Of a stretch of DNA of 64,000 bases, positions 44,930 through 53,741 are shown one piece after another. A program made the position numbers and the translations under genes. The notes under the pieces are model-generated. The model was given only the letters and a program-made list of their open reading frames with translations. It did not search any database and was not told the origin of the DNA. Every line of letters starts with the position of its first letter. Within the stretch, counting starts at the first letter, position 1. Source of the DNA: Loktanella sp. (GTDB lineage Bacteria; Pseudomonadota; Alphaproteobacteria; Rhodobacterales; Rhodobacteraceae); NCBI GenBank assembly GCA_017390475.1, contig JAFPBO010000013.1, positions 227,701 through 291,700 on the forward strand. Reading direction: 5' to 3'.

Positions 44930-44994
44930 TGCCTTGCCCTTAGGTGCATTGCCGCCTATAGGCAGCCCTTGATCCCGAACCAAAGGCAAGACAG

Positions 44995-45783
44995 ATGGCT
45001 GGCAGCGCAAACCTGAACGTGATGATGAAAACCGCCCGCAAGGCGGGGCGCGCCCTGCTGAAAGACTTTGGCGAGGTCGAACAATTGCAGGTCTCCACCA
45101 AAGGCCCCGGCGATTTCGTCAGCCGCGCCGACAAAGCCGCCGAGGCGATGATCCGCGAAGACCTGCTGCATGCGCGCCCCTCCTACGGCTTTCTGGGCGA
45201 GGAAGGCCGCGAGATCGAAGGCGAAGACCCGACCCGCCGCTGGATCGTTGATCCGCTGGATGGCACCACGAATTTCCTGCATGGTCTGCCGCATTGGGCG
45301 GTGTCCATCGCGCTGGAACATAAAGGCCAGATCGTGGCTGGCGTGATCTATGACCCGACCAAAGACGAAATGTTCTATGCCGAAAAAGGCGGCGGTGCCT
45401 GGCTGAACGAAAGCCGTCTGCGCGTCTCTGGCCGTCACAAGATGATCGAGAGCATTTTCGCCACCGGCCTGCCCTTTGCCGGGCGCGCCGATCTGCCCGA
45501 AACCCTGCAGGACCTCGCGCGGATTTTGCCCACCTGCGCCGGTGTGCGCCGGTTCGGGGCGGCGGCACTTGACCTCGCCTATGTCGCCGCGGGCCGCTAC
45601 GACGGATTCTGGGAACGTGGCTTGAAATCATGGGACATGGCCGCCGGTCTGGTCATCGTGCGCGAAGCGGGCGGCATTGTGGAACCGTTGCGCGCTGAGG
45701 CGGATATTATCGGATCAGGCGAAGTGATCTGCGCGAATGAGGCGATCTTTGCCACCTTTGCCAAGGTCATCCGCAAGGCGTAA
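44995..45783 (+). CDS. suhB: Inositol monophosphatase family protein
   Basis: A 262-residue magnesium-dependent phosphatase. WIVDPLDGTTNFLHGLPHWAVS holds the core metal motif DPLDGTTN, LGEEGREIEG supplies the upstream glutamates, and WERGLKSWDMAAGLVIVREAGG is the C-terminal motif. Substrates could be inositol phosphate, histidinol phosphate or another sugar phosphate; SuhB is the nearest general name. A composite repeat begins 10 bases after the stop. Confidence 0.9.
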   Translation: MAGSANLNVMMKTARKAGRALLKDFGEVEQLQVSTKGPGDFVSRADKAAEAMIREDLLHARPSYGFLGEEGREIEGEDPTRRWIVDPLDGTTNFLHGLPHWAVSIALEHKGQIVAGVIYDPTKDEMFYAEKGGGAWLNESRLRVSGRHKMIESIFATGLPFAGRADLPETLQDLARILPTCAGVRRFGAAALDLAYVAAGRYDGFWERGLKSWDMAAGLVIVREAGGIVEPLRAEADIIGSGEVICANEAIFATFAKVIRKA

Positions 45784-45792
45784 CGCCTTGAT

Positions 45793-45903
45793 CATCTTCC
45801 GAGTATAAATATCCTGGGGGAGCCCCGGACCCGGTCCGGGGCGGGGGCAAAGCCCCCCGTCCCGGATGACATCCGGGAAAAGATGAGTAGTTATAGAAAT
45901 AAG
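45793..45903 (+). repeat. Composite repeat: type A half-element plus three hairpins
   Basis: Begins with CATCTTCCGAGTATAAATAT, the type A tail and core, but the GC arm is replaced by a cluster of hairpins. These are GCCCCGGAC/GTCCGGGGC (45822-45842), GGGGGC/GCCCCC (45843-45857) and CCCGGATG/CATCCGGG (45861-45877). The remainder (AAAAGATGAGTA... then AGAAATAAGAAG) resembles the repeat at 61011-61038. It fills the 126-base gap between suhB and the converging rhomboid gene and probably also ends transcripts. Confidence 0.72.
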
Positions 45904-45909
45904 AAGAGC

Positions 45910-46647
45910 TTAACGCCGCACCACCGGCACTGAACTGCGCCGATATTGTGCCTCGGGGTGGGGCGGGTGGCCATCAGTGCGCTGCCAGTAGCGCTGCGCG
46001 CCGCGCCGCAGCCACAACGGCACGGTCAGACCCAGCCCGAGCACAAACCCGCCCGCATGCGCCCAATAGGCGACGCCGCCTGCAGATGAATCGACGGCCA
46101 GCCCGCCCACGACCTGAATGCCGAACCACAGGCCCAGCATGATCCACGCCGGAATTGGCAGGATGCGGAAGAAGATGATGAAGAACACGAAGATATCGAC
46201 GCGCGCCTTGGGAAACAGCAGCAGATAGCCACCCATGACGCCTGCGATAGCCCCGGATGCGCCGACCATCGGGATTTGGGAATAGGGATCGCCGATATAT
46301 TGCGCGAGGCTCGCGCCTATGCCGCAGGCAAGGTAGAAGGCGAGAAAGGGCAAATGACCCATCTCCTCTTCCATATTGTCGCCGAATATCCACAAAAACA
46401 ACATGTTGCCGGCGAGATGGAAAAAGCCGCCATGCAGAAAGATCGATGTGACGAGCGCGCCCGCATTCTGTCCTTCGGATAGCAGTACGGGGATCAGGGC
46501 ATAGTCAAAATAGAATTGCCCCAACTGCTCGTTGGTTTGCAGCGCCACCAACCCCCAGAGATAGACCGCGATATTGACCCCGATCAGGGCCAATGTGACG
46601 AAGGGTGTCGCCTGAGACGGGTTGTGGTCGCGGATGGGGAGCATCAT
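45910..46647 (-). CDS. Rhomboid family intramembrane serine protease
   Basis: A 245-residue polytopic membrane protein. The catalytic serine is in the GxSG motif of VGASGAIAGVMGGYLLLF, the catalytic histidine in GVAYWAHAGGFVLGLGL, and the conserved L1 loop is HGGFFHLAGNMLFLWIFGDN. Six or seven spans are evident. The start is one of two adjacent ATGs (46647 or 46644). It lies 31 bases downstream of putA on the same strand. Substrate unknown. Confidence 0.92.
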   Translation of the reverse strand: MMLPIRDHNPSQATPFVTLALIGVNIAVYLWGLVALQTNEQLGQFYFDYALIPVLLSEGQNAGALVTSIFLHGGFFHLAGNMLFLWIFGDNMEEEMGHLPFLAFYLACGIGASLAQYIGDPYSQIPMVGASGAIAGVMGGYLLLFPKARVDIFVFFIIFFRILPIPAWIMLGLWFGIQVVGGLAVDSSAGGVAYWAHAGGFVLGLGLTVPLWLRRGAQRYWQRTDGHPPHPEAQYRRSSVPVVRR

Positions 46648-46678
46648 GCCGCGACCATTTCTGCCTTTGGGGCGGTGG

Positions 46679-49600
46679 TCAAGTGGGCGTTGTGCCGCCC
46701 ACCTCTGCCAGCAATGCGGCATTGCCGCCCGCCGCTGTCGTGTCGATGCAGACATGCCGTTCGTGGCTGGCATGGGCGGCGTCGGGCTGGCTGGTGATCA
46801 GCGCGGTGATCGGGCCAGAGCGTTGTGACAGGGCGGTCTCTATCTCCCGCCCGGTATCGGCATTGCCCCACCAGATCACGCCTGCCAAGGGGGAGAGGGT
46901 CGTCAGCGCCTCGTGCGGCAGGTCGCCATCCGCGCTGATGCCGACACCGCCCAAGGCGTTGATCGCCGCGACCTGATCTGCCGCAGCCGTGGCTCCTGGC
47001 CCCATGCAAAGCACCGGGCCGCGCGCGTGCAGACCGTGGCGGTTTGATTCGCCGGTGGGGCCGGGCAGGTCGGTGGGTGTCTGTGCCGGGGGCATTTTGG
47101 CCTCGGTGAGCTGTTTTTGTAGGCTGGTCAGGTCGGCGGCTTTGTCCCAAGCGCCATCCGCCGTGGCGGTCTTTGGTGCAGCAAAGCGGGGCAGGTAATG
47201 CGGCCCGCCCGCCTTTGGCCCGGTGCCGGACAGACCTTCACCGCCAAACGGCTGGCTACCGACAATCGCGCCGATCTGGTCGCGGTTGACGTAGATATTG
47301 CCTGCCTTGACCTTTTCGACCACAACCTGCACCCGGTCGTCGATACGGGTATGCAGGCCGAAGGTCAGACCGTAACCTATGGCATTGATATCATCGATGA
47401 CGCGGTGCAGATCGCGGGCCTTGAAGGTCGCGACATGCAGGACGGGGCCGAAAATCTCGCGCGTCATATCTGCGATGCCCTTCACCTTGATCACGGTGGG
47501 GGCGATGAAATGGCCTTGCGCGGGAACGTTGATTTGATGCAGGACACGACCGTCGCTGGCAGCCTGGGCGATGTGCTCTGCGATCGCCTTGTGTGCAGCG
47601 GCGTCGATCACCGGGCCGAGGTCGGTGGACAAAGCCCAGGGATCGCCCACGGTCAGTTCATCCATCGCGCCTTTGAGCATGGTCAGGAGTTTTTCGGCGA
47701 TATCTTCCTGCACATAAAGGCAGCGCAAAGCCGAACAGCGTTGCCCGGCCGACCGGAAGGCCCCGTTGATGATATCTCGCACGGCATGTTCGGGCAGCGC
47801 GGTGCTGTCCACGATCATCGCATTCAGCCCGCCGGTTTCGGCGATCAGCGGTGTGCCGGGCGCGCAATGTTGCGCCATGCTGGCGCGGATTTTTAGCGCG
47901 GTGGCGGTTGATCCGGTGAAGGCCACGCCGTTCACGCGGGCATCGGCGGTCAGGGCGGCCCCGACATCGCCACCTCCGGGCAGGCATTGCAGCGCACTGA
48001 CCGGCACGCCTGCAGCGTGCAGATGCTGCACGGCGCGGAAACCGATCAGCGGCGTCTGTTCGGCGGGTTTGGCCAGCACCGCATTGCCTGCAGCGAGGGC
48101 GGCGGACACCTGCCCCAGAAAGATCGCCAGCGGAAAGTTCCACGGGCTGATGCAGGTCCAGATGCCGCGCGCCTGCATCTCGGGCCTGGCCTGGGCGGCA
48201 TAGAAGCGCAGGAAATCCACCGCTTCGCGCAATTCGGCGACAGCGTCGGGCAGGGTCTTGCCCGCTTCGCGCGCAAGGATGGCGAAAAGCGTGTTGGCAT
48301 CTGCCTCCAGCGCATCGGCAGCTTTGTTCAGCACCTGCGCGCGGGTGCTGTATGGCGCGTCCCAGATCGCGGCGGTGGCAAGAGCATCAGCCACGTCATC
48401 CTGTGTGGCGGCGGTCACATGGCCCACGATGTCCGAGGGCAGCGCGGGATTGTGGATTGGGACAGAAGATGCTGGCCTCCGGCGGGGATATTTCGGCTCG
48501 GAAGATGTCAGGGGGCCTGCGACGAAGGCGGTGTCGCGCAGGAGCTCGCGGTCCTTGTTGATATGCCGGAGCGTGGGTTCATGGGTCAGGTCCCAGCCGA
48601 TGGAATTGATCCGTTCCGGGCGGAACAGATCCGGGCCTTTGGGCAGGTCAGGGCCTTGGCCGAGCTTGTCAAAGGGGCAGGCGGCGACCACATCTGCAGG
48701 GACGGATTCATCGACGATCTGGTTGACGAAGCTGGAATTGGCCCCGTTTTCCAGCAGGCGGCGGACCAGATAGGCCAGCAAATCTTCATGTGCGCCGACG
48801 GGGGCGTAGATCCGGCAGCGGGTGTTTTCGGCTTTCAGCACGATCGTATGCAGGGTTTCGCCCATGCCGTGCAGGCGCTGGAATTCGAACCTGTCAGTGC
48901 CGCGCCCCAGGATCTGCGCGATATCGAGCACGGCAGCGACGGTATGCGCGTTATGGGTGGCGAATTGCGGATAGATCCGGTCTGTCATGCCCAGCAATTT
49001 GCGGGCATTGCTGATATAGCTGATGTCCGTGTGTTGTTTGGCGGTGAAAACGGGGAAACCGTCAATACCCTGTACCTGGGCACGCTTGATCTCGCTGTCC
49101 CAATAGGCGCCTTTGACCAGACGCACCATGATATTGCGGTCCAGATCATTGGCCATCTGGTAAAGCTGGTCGATCACCAAAGGCGCGCGTTGCCCGTAAG
49201 CCTGCACCACCACCCCGAAACCGCCCCAACCGGCCAGCGCCGGATCTGCGAGCACAGCCTGAATCACGTCCAGCGACAGGGTCAGCCTGTCCGCCTCTTC
49301 CGCATCGATGTTAAAGCCCATGCCCGCGGCCTTGGCCTGCAAGGCCAGTGCGCGCAGGCGGGGCACCAGTTCATCCATGACACGCTGTTCCTGCGCCACC
49401 TCATAGCGGGGATGCAGGGCCGAAAGTTTCACCGAAATACCGGGATTTTCGGCGACCGATCCATATGTGCAATGCCCGGCGATGGTTGCGATCGCCCTGG
49501 CATAGGCTGTCTGGTAATGTTGCGCATCAGCGGCTGTCCGTGCCGCCTCGCCCAGCATGTCATAGCTGTAGGTGAAACCTTTCGCCTGCATGCCTTCGGC

Positions 49601-50152
49601 GCGTTTCATCGCCTTTTGAATCGTTTCGCCCAGCACGAATTGCCGCCCCATCTCGCGCATGGCGCGGCCGACGGCGGTGCGGATCACCGGTTCGCCCAGC
49701 CGTTTAACGGCAGAACGCAGGTGCCGCGTGATGCCGGGCTTTTCATCATCAAGCACACGACCCGTCAGCATCAGCGCCCAGGTCGAGGCATTGACCAGCG
49801 ACGAGGCCGAATGCCCCAGATGCTTGCCCCAGTCCGACGGCGCGATCTTGTCTTCGATCAGGTCATCCATCGTGTCGGCGTCGGGGACGCGCAGCAAAGC
49901 CTCGGCCAGACACATCAGCGCGATGCCTTCGTCGGTGGACAGGCCGTATTCGGCAAGAAACACCTCCATCAGCCCCGGATCGGCGCTGTTGCGGATCTGG
50001 GTGACCAACGCAGCCGCGCGGCCCGAAATGCGCGCGCGGTCGGTATCGGACAGGGCGGCGCTGCGCACCAGCGCTGTCACCGCGGCGGTTTCATCGCCGT
50101 AGATCTGGGCATTGATCGCATCGCGTAACGACAGGGCAGCATCACCGTTCAT
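46679..50152 (-). CDS. putA: Bifunctional proline dehydrogenase / P5C dehydrogenase
   Basis: Oxidises proline to glutamate in two steps with substrate channelling. The 1157-residue protein lacks the N-terminal ribbon-helix-helix of E. coli PutA, so it is not self-regulating. The FAD-linked PRODH barrel (about 180-480) has VKLSALHPRYE and GFNIDAEEADRL. The aldehyde dehydrogenase domain (about 565-1040) has FRSAGQRCSALRC with the catalytic cysteine. The C-terminal domain of type B PutAs ends TTAAGGNAALLAEVGG. Residues about 549-559 in the linker are encoded by a dispersed repeat. AAAAGGA precedes the ATG. Confidence 0.95.
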   Translation of the reverse strand: MNGDAALSLRDAINAQIYGDETAAVTALVRSAALSDTDRARISGRAAALVTQIRNSADPGLMEVFLAEYGLSTDEGIALMCLAEALLRVPDADTMDDLIEDKIAPSDWGKHLGHSASSLVNASTWALMLTGRVLDDEKPGITRHLRSAVKRLGEPVIRTAVGRAMREMGRQFVLGETIQKAMKRAEGMQAKGFTYSYDMLGEAARTAADAQHYQTAYARAIATIAGHCTYGSVAENPGISVKLSALHPRYEVAQEQRVMDELVPRLRALALQAKAAGMGFNIDAEEADRLTLSLDVIQAVLADPALAGWGGFGVVVQAYGQRAPLVIDQLYQMANDLDRNIMVRLVKGAYWDSEIKRAQVQGIDGFPVFTAKQHTDISYISNARKLLGMTDRIYPQFATHNAHTVAAVLDIAQILGRGTDRFEFQRLHGMGETLHTIVLKAENTRCRIYAPVGAHEDLLAYLVRRLLENGANSSFVNQIVDESVPADVVAACPFDKLGQGPDLPKGPDLFRPERINSIGWDLTHEPTLRHINKDRELLRDTAFVAGPLTSSEPKYPRRRPASSVPIHNPALPSDIVGHVTAATQDDVADALATAAIWDAPYSTRAQVLNKAADALEADANTLFAILAREAGKTLPDAVAELREAVDFLRFYAAQARPEMQARGIWTCISPWNFPLAIFLGQVSAALAAGNAVLAKPAEQTPLIGFRAVQHLHAAGVPVSALQCLPGGGDVGAALTADARVNGVAFTGSTATALKIRASMAQHCAPGTPLIAETGGLNAMIVDSTALPEHAVRDIINGAFRSAGQRCSALRCLYVQEDIAEKLLTMLKGAMDELTVGDPWALSTDLGPVIDAAAHKAIAEHIAQAASDGRVLHQINVPAQGHFIAPTVIKVKGIADMTREIFGPVLHVATFKARDLHRVIDDINAIGYGLTFGLHTRIDDRVQVVVEKVKAGNIYVNRDQIGAIVGSQPFGGEGLSGTGPKAGGPHYLPRFAAPKTATADGAWDKAADLTSLQKQLTEAKMPPAQTPTDLPGPTGESNRHGLHARGPVLCMGPGATAAADQVAAINALGGVGISADGDLPHEALTTLSPLAGVIWWGNADTGREIETALSQRSGPITALITSQPDAAHASHERHVCIDTTAAGGNAALLAEVGGTTPT
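48475..48507 (+). repeat. Type A repeat translated in frame inside putA
   Basis: A 33-base copy whose GC arm is GCCTCCGGCGGGGA and whose tail is CTCGGAAGATG, matching the intergenic copies. Within putA it is read on the opposite strand as SSEPKYPRRRPA, at the junction before the P5CDH domain (VPIHNPALPSDIVG). Confidence 0.82.
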
Positions 50153-50195
50153 GGCAGAATCCTTTTCAAGTTGGGGACAGCATAGCCGATTGCTT

Positions 50196-50212
50196 GCAGT
50201 CGTTTCGACTGC
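50196..50212. promoter_or_regulatory. Palindrome in the putA/putR divergent promoter region
   Basis: GCAGTCG-TTT-CGACTGC is a perfect 7-base inverted repeat, 44 bases from the putA start and 46 from the putR start. A site for the Lrp-type regulator encoded alongside is the obvious candidate. Lrp proteins bind degenerate sites, so assignment is tentative. Confidence 0.45.
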
Positions 50213-50257
50213 TATGAATGTATTTGCAGGGCAATTAGATCAAAAGGCGGCGTTTTG

Positions 50258-50749
50258 ATGACTGAAAAGAATGGTGAACTGGATAAATTCGATAGAAAAA
50301 TCCTTGACGTTCTGGCGGTCGAGGGGCGGATCAGCATCACTGATCTGGCGCGCCGCATCGGATTGTCAAAATCGCCGACTCAGGCGCGGTTGCGCCGGTT
50401 GGAGGAAACCGGCGTGATCCGTGGTTATCGCGCACTTTATGATCCGATCCGGCTGGACCGTGACCATGTCGCCTTTGTCGAGGTGCGCCTGTCCGATACC
50501 CGGGAAAAGGCGCTGGCTGCCTTCAATGCCGCCGTGCTGCGGGTGCCCGAGGTCGAACAATGCCATCTGATCGCAGGGGCCTTTGATTACCTGCTCAAAG
50601 TGCGCACCGCGGGGATGAAAGGCTATCGCGCGGTGCTGGCGGAAAAGATATCGACCTTGCCGCATGTTGCCAATACGTCGACCTATGTCGCCATGCAGGC
50701 GGTCAAGGAAGAAGGGCTGTCGCCGGTTGCACCCAGCCCCGATGCGTAA
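50258..50749 (+). CDS. putR: Lrp/AsnC-family regulator (PutR-like)
   Basis: A 163-residue Lrp-type regulator. LDKFDRKILDVLAVEGRIS and ITDLARRIGLSKSPTQARLR form the helix-turn-helix, and the C-terminal RAM/AsnC effector domain includes VPEVEQCHLIAGAFDYLLKV. It is divergent from putA. In Rhodobacter capsulatus an Lrp-like PutR activates putA in response to proline, and the same arrangement here supports that role. ATG 50258 has AAGGCGG upstream. Confidence 0.88.
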   Translation: MTEKNGELDKFDRKILDVLAVEGRISITDLARRIGLSKSPTQARLRRLEETGVIRGYRALYDPIRLDRDHVAFVEVRLSDTREKALAAFNAAVLRVPEVEQCHLIAGAFDYLLKVRTAGMKGYRAVLAEKISTLPHVANTSTYVAMQAVKEEGLSPVAPSPDA

Positions 50750-50808
50750 TGGCAGGAACCTGCTTGCCGCCGGAGGCTGGCACGCTTAGGAATGGCGACA
50801 CATCGCGT

Positions 50809-50894
50809 GCCCGCGTGGTGGAATGGTAGACATCGGAGACTTAAAATCTCTTGGCCGCAAGGCCGTGCCGGTTCGAGTCCGGCCGCGGGCACCA
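50809..50894 (+). tRNA. tRNA-Leu (UAA anticodon)
   Basis: An 86-base class II tRNA. The acceptor stem GCCCGCG pairs with CGCGGGC, the anticodon loop reads CTTAAAA (UAA), the long variable arm is TTGGCCGCAAGGCC, and the T arm is GCCGGTTCGAGTCCGGC. The 3' ACCA is encoded. Confidence 0.97.
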
Positions 50895-50927
50895 GATGTC
50901 ATCACCTGATCGGATCGCCCGCATGCA

Positions 50928-50955
50928 AAAAGCGGCCGCTTGGGCGACCGCTTTT
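50928..50955. terminator. Bidirectional terminator between tRNA-Leu and csbD
   Basis: AAAAGCGG pairs with CCGCTTTT, with a further CGC-TTGG-GCG stem inside. The A and T runs on the two flanks let it terminate both the rightward tRNA and the leftward csbD transcript. Confidence 0.85.
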
Positions 50956-50976
50956 CGGTAGTATCGGCAGAAAAGG

Positions 50977-51174
50977 TCAGGACTTGCTGGCCCAATCGTC
51001 GATCTGCTTTTCGGCCTCGTCTTTGGTGATGCCGTATTTTTCCTGCAGTTTGCCTGCCAGCTGGTCGCGTTTGCCGTCGATCTGTGTCAGGTCGTCGTCA
51101 GTCAGCTCGCCCCATTTTTCCTTGGCGCTGCCGGTCATCTGCTTCCATTTACCTTGAATGATATCCCAGTTCAT
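50977..51174 (-). CDS. CsbD-family stress protein
   Basis: A 65-residue, highly charged CsbD/YjbJ-like protein. [20 protein letters not shown] is the family signature, followed by [18 protein letters not shown]. Members are abundant under general stress, but the molecular role is unknown. AAAGGAG precedes the twin ATGs (51177 and 51174). A shared terminator lies just downstream. Confidence 0.92.
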   Translation of the reverse strand: MNWDIIQGKWKQMTGSAKEKWGELTDDDLTQIDGKRDQLAGKLQEKYGITKDEAEKQIDDWASKS

Positions 51175-51283
51175 CATCGTCTCCTTTGGTTATCCTTGAC
51201 GTCTGCCTATGCAACGAGAACGGGCATGCTTTGGTTCCGTCGCGCGGCAAATAAAGCCCCGGATAAATGCCCGCTGCGGCGGA

Positions 51284-52192
51284 TCAGCCTGCGCCGATGA
51301 TCAACAGAACCAGCGGGATGGTGATGACAGCGGCAAGCGTCTGTGCGGTGATCAGCCCGGCCATATAGGTGCCGTCGCCGCCGAATTGCCGGGTCAGCAC
51401 ATAGGCGGTGGGCGCGGTGGGGATCGCAAAGAACACGATCAGCACCAGCGCCTCGACCCCGGTCAGGCCAAAGGCCAGCCCGATCAGCCCGGCCAGAACC
51501 GGCATCACGCATAGCCGGGCCACTGTATTGGCGGAAATGGCGATCCCGTCCGACCGCAATGTCGCAGGCCGCAGGGCCGCCCCCACGCATAGCAGGCCAA
51601 GCGGCAGGCTGGCCTGACCCAGCAGCCTGACAAAGGCATCGGTCCCGAACGGCAGGCCGATCCCGCTCAGCGCCAGCGTGATCCCCGCGATACAGGCGAG
51701 GATCAACGGATTGCGCATCATCATCAGCAGCAGGTCAAGGAAGCGCTGACCGCCGGTTTTGTCACGCAAGGCCATGATCGACAGCACATTGACCAGCGGC
51801 ACCATGACCGCCAGCATCACGGCGGCGCGTTCGATTCCCATGCTGCCGGACAGGCTCGCCGTCACGGCAAGGCCCAGATAGGTGTTAAAGCGTATCACCC
51901 CCTGCAAAGTCGGGCCGAAACGCGCGGCGGGCGACGGTTTGAACCTGCGCCAGATATAAAGAGCCACCGCAGCAATGCCGACGGTGGCCACACCGGCCCC
52001 GCCCAACCGCCAGATCGCCGGATCGCCCAACGGGGCCGTGCCAAGACTGCCGATCAGCAAGGCCGGGAAAAGGATATAGTAATTGACCCGTTCGGCAGCG
52101 GGCCAGAAACCGGGGTCGGGAAAGCCGGACCGCGCCATGACAAAACCAAGGCAGATCAGCGCGAACAGGGGCCAGATTGTCAGGATTATCAT
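51284..52192 (-). CDS. AEC-family transporter
   Basis: A 302-residue auxin-efflux-carrier-like (AEC) membrane protein with about ten spans. It shows the family's two-fold layout: PLFALICLGFVMARSGF at the start, FNTYLGLAVTAS and LASLPLGLLCVGAAL-type motifs in the middle (QASLPLGLLCVGAALRP), and IPTAPTAYVLTRQFGGD near the end. Bacterial members export or import small carboxylates; the substrate is not inferable. It stands alone between csbD and the ECF operon. Confidence 0.85.
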   Translation of the reverse strand: MIILTIWPLFALICLGFVMARSGFPDPGFWPAAERVNYYILFPALLIGSLGTAPLGDPAIWRLGGAGVATVGIAAVALYIWRRFKPSPAARFGPTLQGVIRFNTYLGLAVTASLSGSMGIERAAVMLAVMVPLVNVLSIMALRDKTGGQRFLDLLLMMMRNPLILACIAGITLALSGIGLPFGTDAFVRLLGQASLPLGLLCVGAALRPATLRSDGIAISANTVARLCVMPVLAGLIGLAFGLTGVEALVLIVFFAIPTAPTAYVLTRQFGGDGTYMAGLITAQTLAAVITIPLVLLIIGAG

Positions 52193-52269
52193 ATGGACCG
52201 GTCACTCTATGCCTTGCTTGGGTTCAGCCCTAGCATTTCCCGGCGACCGACTGCCAGAGGATAAGACGG

Positions 52270-53019
52270 TCAGCGACGATGCGCATGGGCAATGTGACCT
52301 TGATGGGTCAGGGAATGCGGCACCTCTTGCCCATGCTGCGCCATCAGACCGGCATCGCCAAGGATATCGCGCGCCGGGCCATCGGCCACGATACGGCCCG
52401 CATCGATCACGATCACCCGGGGGCAGAGTTCCAGCACCAGTTCCAGATCATGACTGGCGATCAGCAGTGCCTGATCCATATCCTGCAACAGCGCAATCAA
52501 CCGTCGGCGGTTGCGCAGGTCCAGCGCGGCAGAGGGTTCGTCAAGCAGCAACAGCCGGGGGTCCATCACAAGCACACCGGCCAGACAGGCCAGCCGCCTT
52601 TCACCACCTGACAGGTGATGCACCGGCCTTTCGGCCAAGGCCGCAATCCCGACCCGGTCAAGCGCGGCGGCGACAGCACGGTCCAGCGCCGCGCCCGTCA
52701 GCCCGATGTTGCGCGCGCCAAAAGCCACATCCTCTGCCACAGAGGGGCTGAAAAGCTGATCCTCCGCCTGTTGAAAGACAAATCCCATGCCGGGATGAAA
52801 ACCGCCCGGTGCCAGCGTTTCTCCGTCCATCTGCACCACGCCGCTACTGGGCCGGACCACACCGGTCATGCAAAGCATCAGACTGGTCTTGCCCGCGCCA
52901 TTCGGCCCGATCAGCCCGACACGTTCGCCCTGCGCCAGTTGCAGCGTGACGTCTTGCAAGATCTGATCGCCGCCGGGGCGGGTCAGGGACAGGGCTTGGG
53001 TCTGTAAAAGCGGGATCAT
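52270..53019 (-). CDS. nikO: ECF-type nickel/cobalt transporter ATPase
   Basis: The 249-residue ATPase of an energy-coupling-factor importer. Walker A is GPNGAGKTSL at residues 38-47, the ABC signature LSGGERR, and Walker B LLLLDEPSAALD. GFVFQQAEDQLFSPSVAEDVAFG is typical of CbiO/NikO ATPases. The C-terminal tail is histidine-rich (HGQEVPHSLTHQGHIAHAHRR), plausible for Ni or Co handling. Its start overlaps the end of the next gene upstream by 4 bases. Confidence 0.92.
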   Translation of the reverse strand: MIPLLQTQALSLTRPGGDQILQDVTLQLAQGERVGLIGPNGAGKTSLMLCMTGVVRPSSGVVQMDGETLAPGGFHPGMGFVFQQAEDQLFSPSVAEDVAFGARNIGLTGAALDRAVAAALDRVGIAALAERPVHHLSGGERRLACLAGVLVMDPRLLLLDEPSAALDLRNRRRLIALLQDMDQALLIASHDLELVLELCPRVIVIDAGRIVADGPARDILGDAGLMAQHGQEVPHSLTHQGHIAHAHRR

Positions 53020-53741
53020 ATCAGATGTTCCATCGCCAGCAATCCGGCCGCAAGGGCAATCAGTACCCCCAGCGCGATCTTGTCGGACCCTGCGACCAAA
53101 GGCATCTCTGGCAAGGCCGCGCCCGGCGCGCCATGTCCGCGCAGGATCATCGCGTGATAGACCCGTTCAGACCGTGCATGGCTGCGCAGCAGCAGGCTGG
53201 CCAGAATCCAACCGGTCTGGCGCAGTTGACCAAACCAGCGTTGTTGCCCGCCGCGCAGCCGCATCGCGGTCTGCATCCGGGTCAGATCATGGCGGAAATC
53301 CTCGATATGGCGCAGGGTCAGCAGCGCCATATCCACCAGCAGCGCAGGCAGGCGCAAGCCGCGCAGGGCGTTGATCAGATGGGGCAGGGGCAAGCCGCCC
53401 AGAAACACGGTGATCAGCGCGAAAATGCACAGAAACCGCAAGGCAATGCCGGTGGCGGCACCCAGCCCCTCTGCCCGCAGGGTGACCGGGCCAAGATCTG
53501 CCAAGATGATGTCGCCACTGGTGAAAGGCAGGATTGCGACAATCCCCGCCACCACCAGACCGGGCAAGCGCAAGGCGCGCAACAGCCGGGCAGCGGGTGT
53601 GGCGGACAGAAAGATCAGCGCCAGCGTGAGGCTCACCATGCCGCCAAGTGCGGCAGCCCCGTGCAATGCGGAAAAGGTAAAGGCCAGCCCCAGCACTGCG
53701 ACGGTCCGCAACCTCGGGTCCCGGATCGGCTCAGCGCGCAA
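53016..53741 (-). CDS. nikQ: ECF-type nickel/cobalt transporter transmembrane protein
   Basis: The T component (CbiQ/NikQ, 241 residues) that couples the ATPase to the substrate-binding subunit. It has about five to six membrane spans and the two coupling-helix motifs characteristic of ECF-T proteins, here MRLRGGQ and MILRGHGAPG. It overlaps the upstream nikM-like gene by 11 bases and the ATPase gene by 4, so the complex is translated as a unit. Confidence 0.9.
   Translation of the reverse strand: MRAEPIRDPRLRTVAVLGLAFTFSALHGAAALGGMVSLTLALIFLSATPAARLLRALRLPGLVVAGIVAILPFTSGDIILADLGPVTLRAEGLGAATGIALRFLCIFALITVFLGGLPLPHLINALRGLRLPALLVDMALLTLRHIEDFRHDLTRMQTAMRLRGGQQRWFGQLRQTGWILASLLLRSHARSERVYHAMILRGHGAPGAALPEMPLVAGSDKIALGVLIALAAGLLAMEHLI

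Noticed and set aside
47987-50128. Long rightward open frame antisense to putA
   Set aside because: It mirrors the codon structure of putA on the other strand, has no family motifs, and putA is certain.
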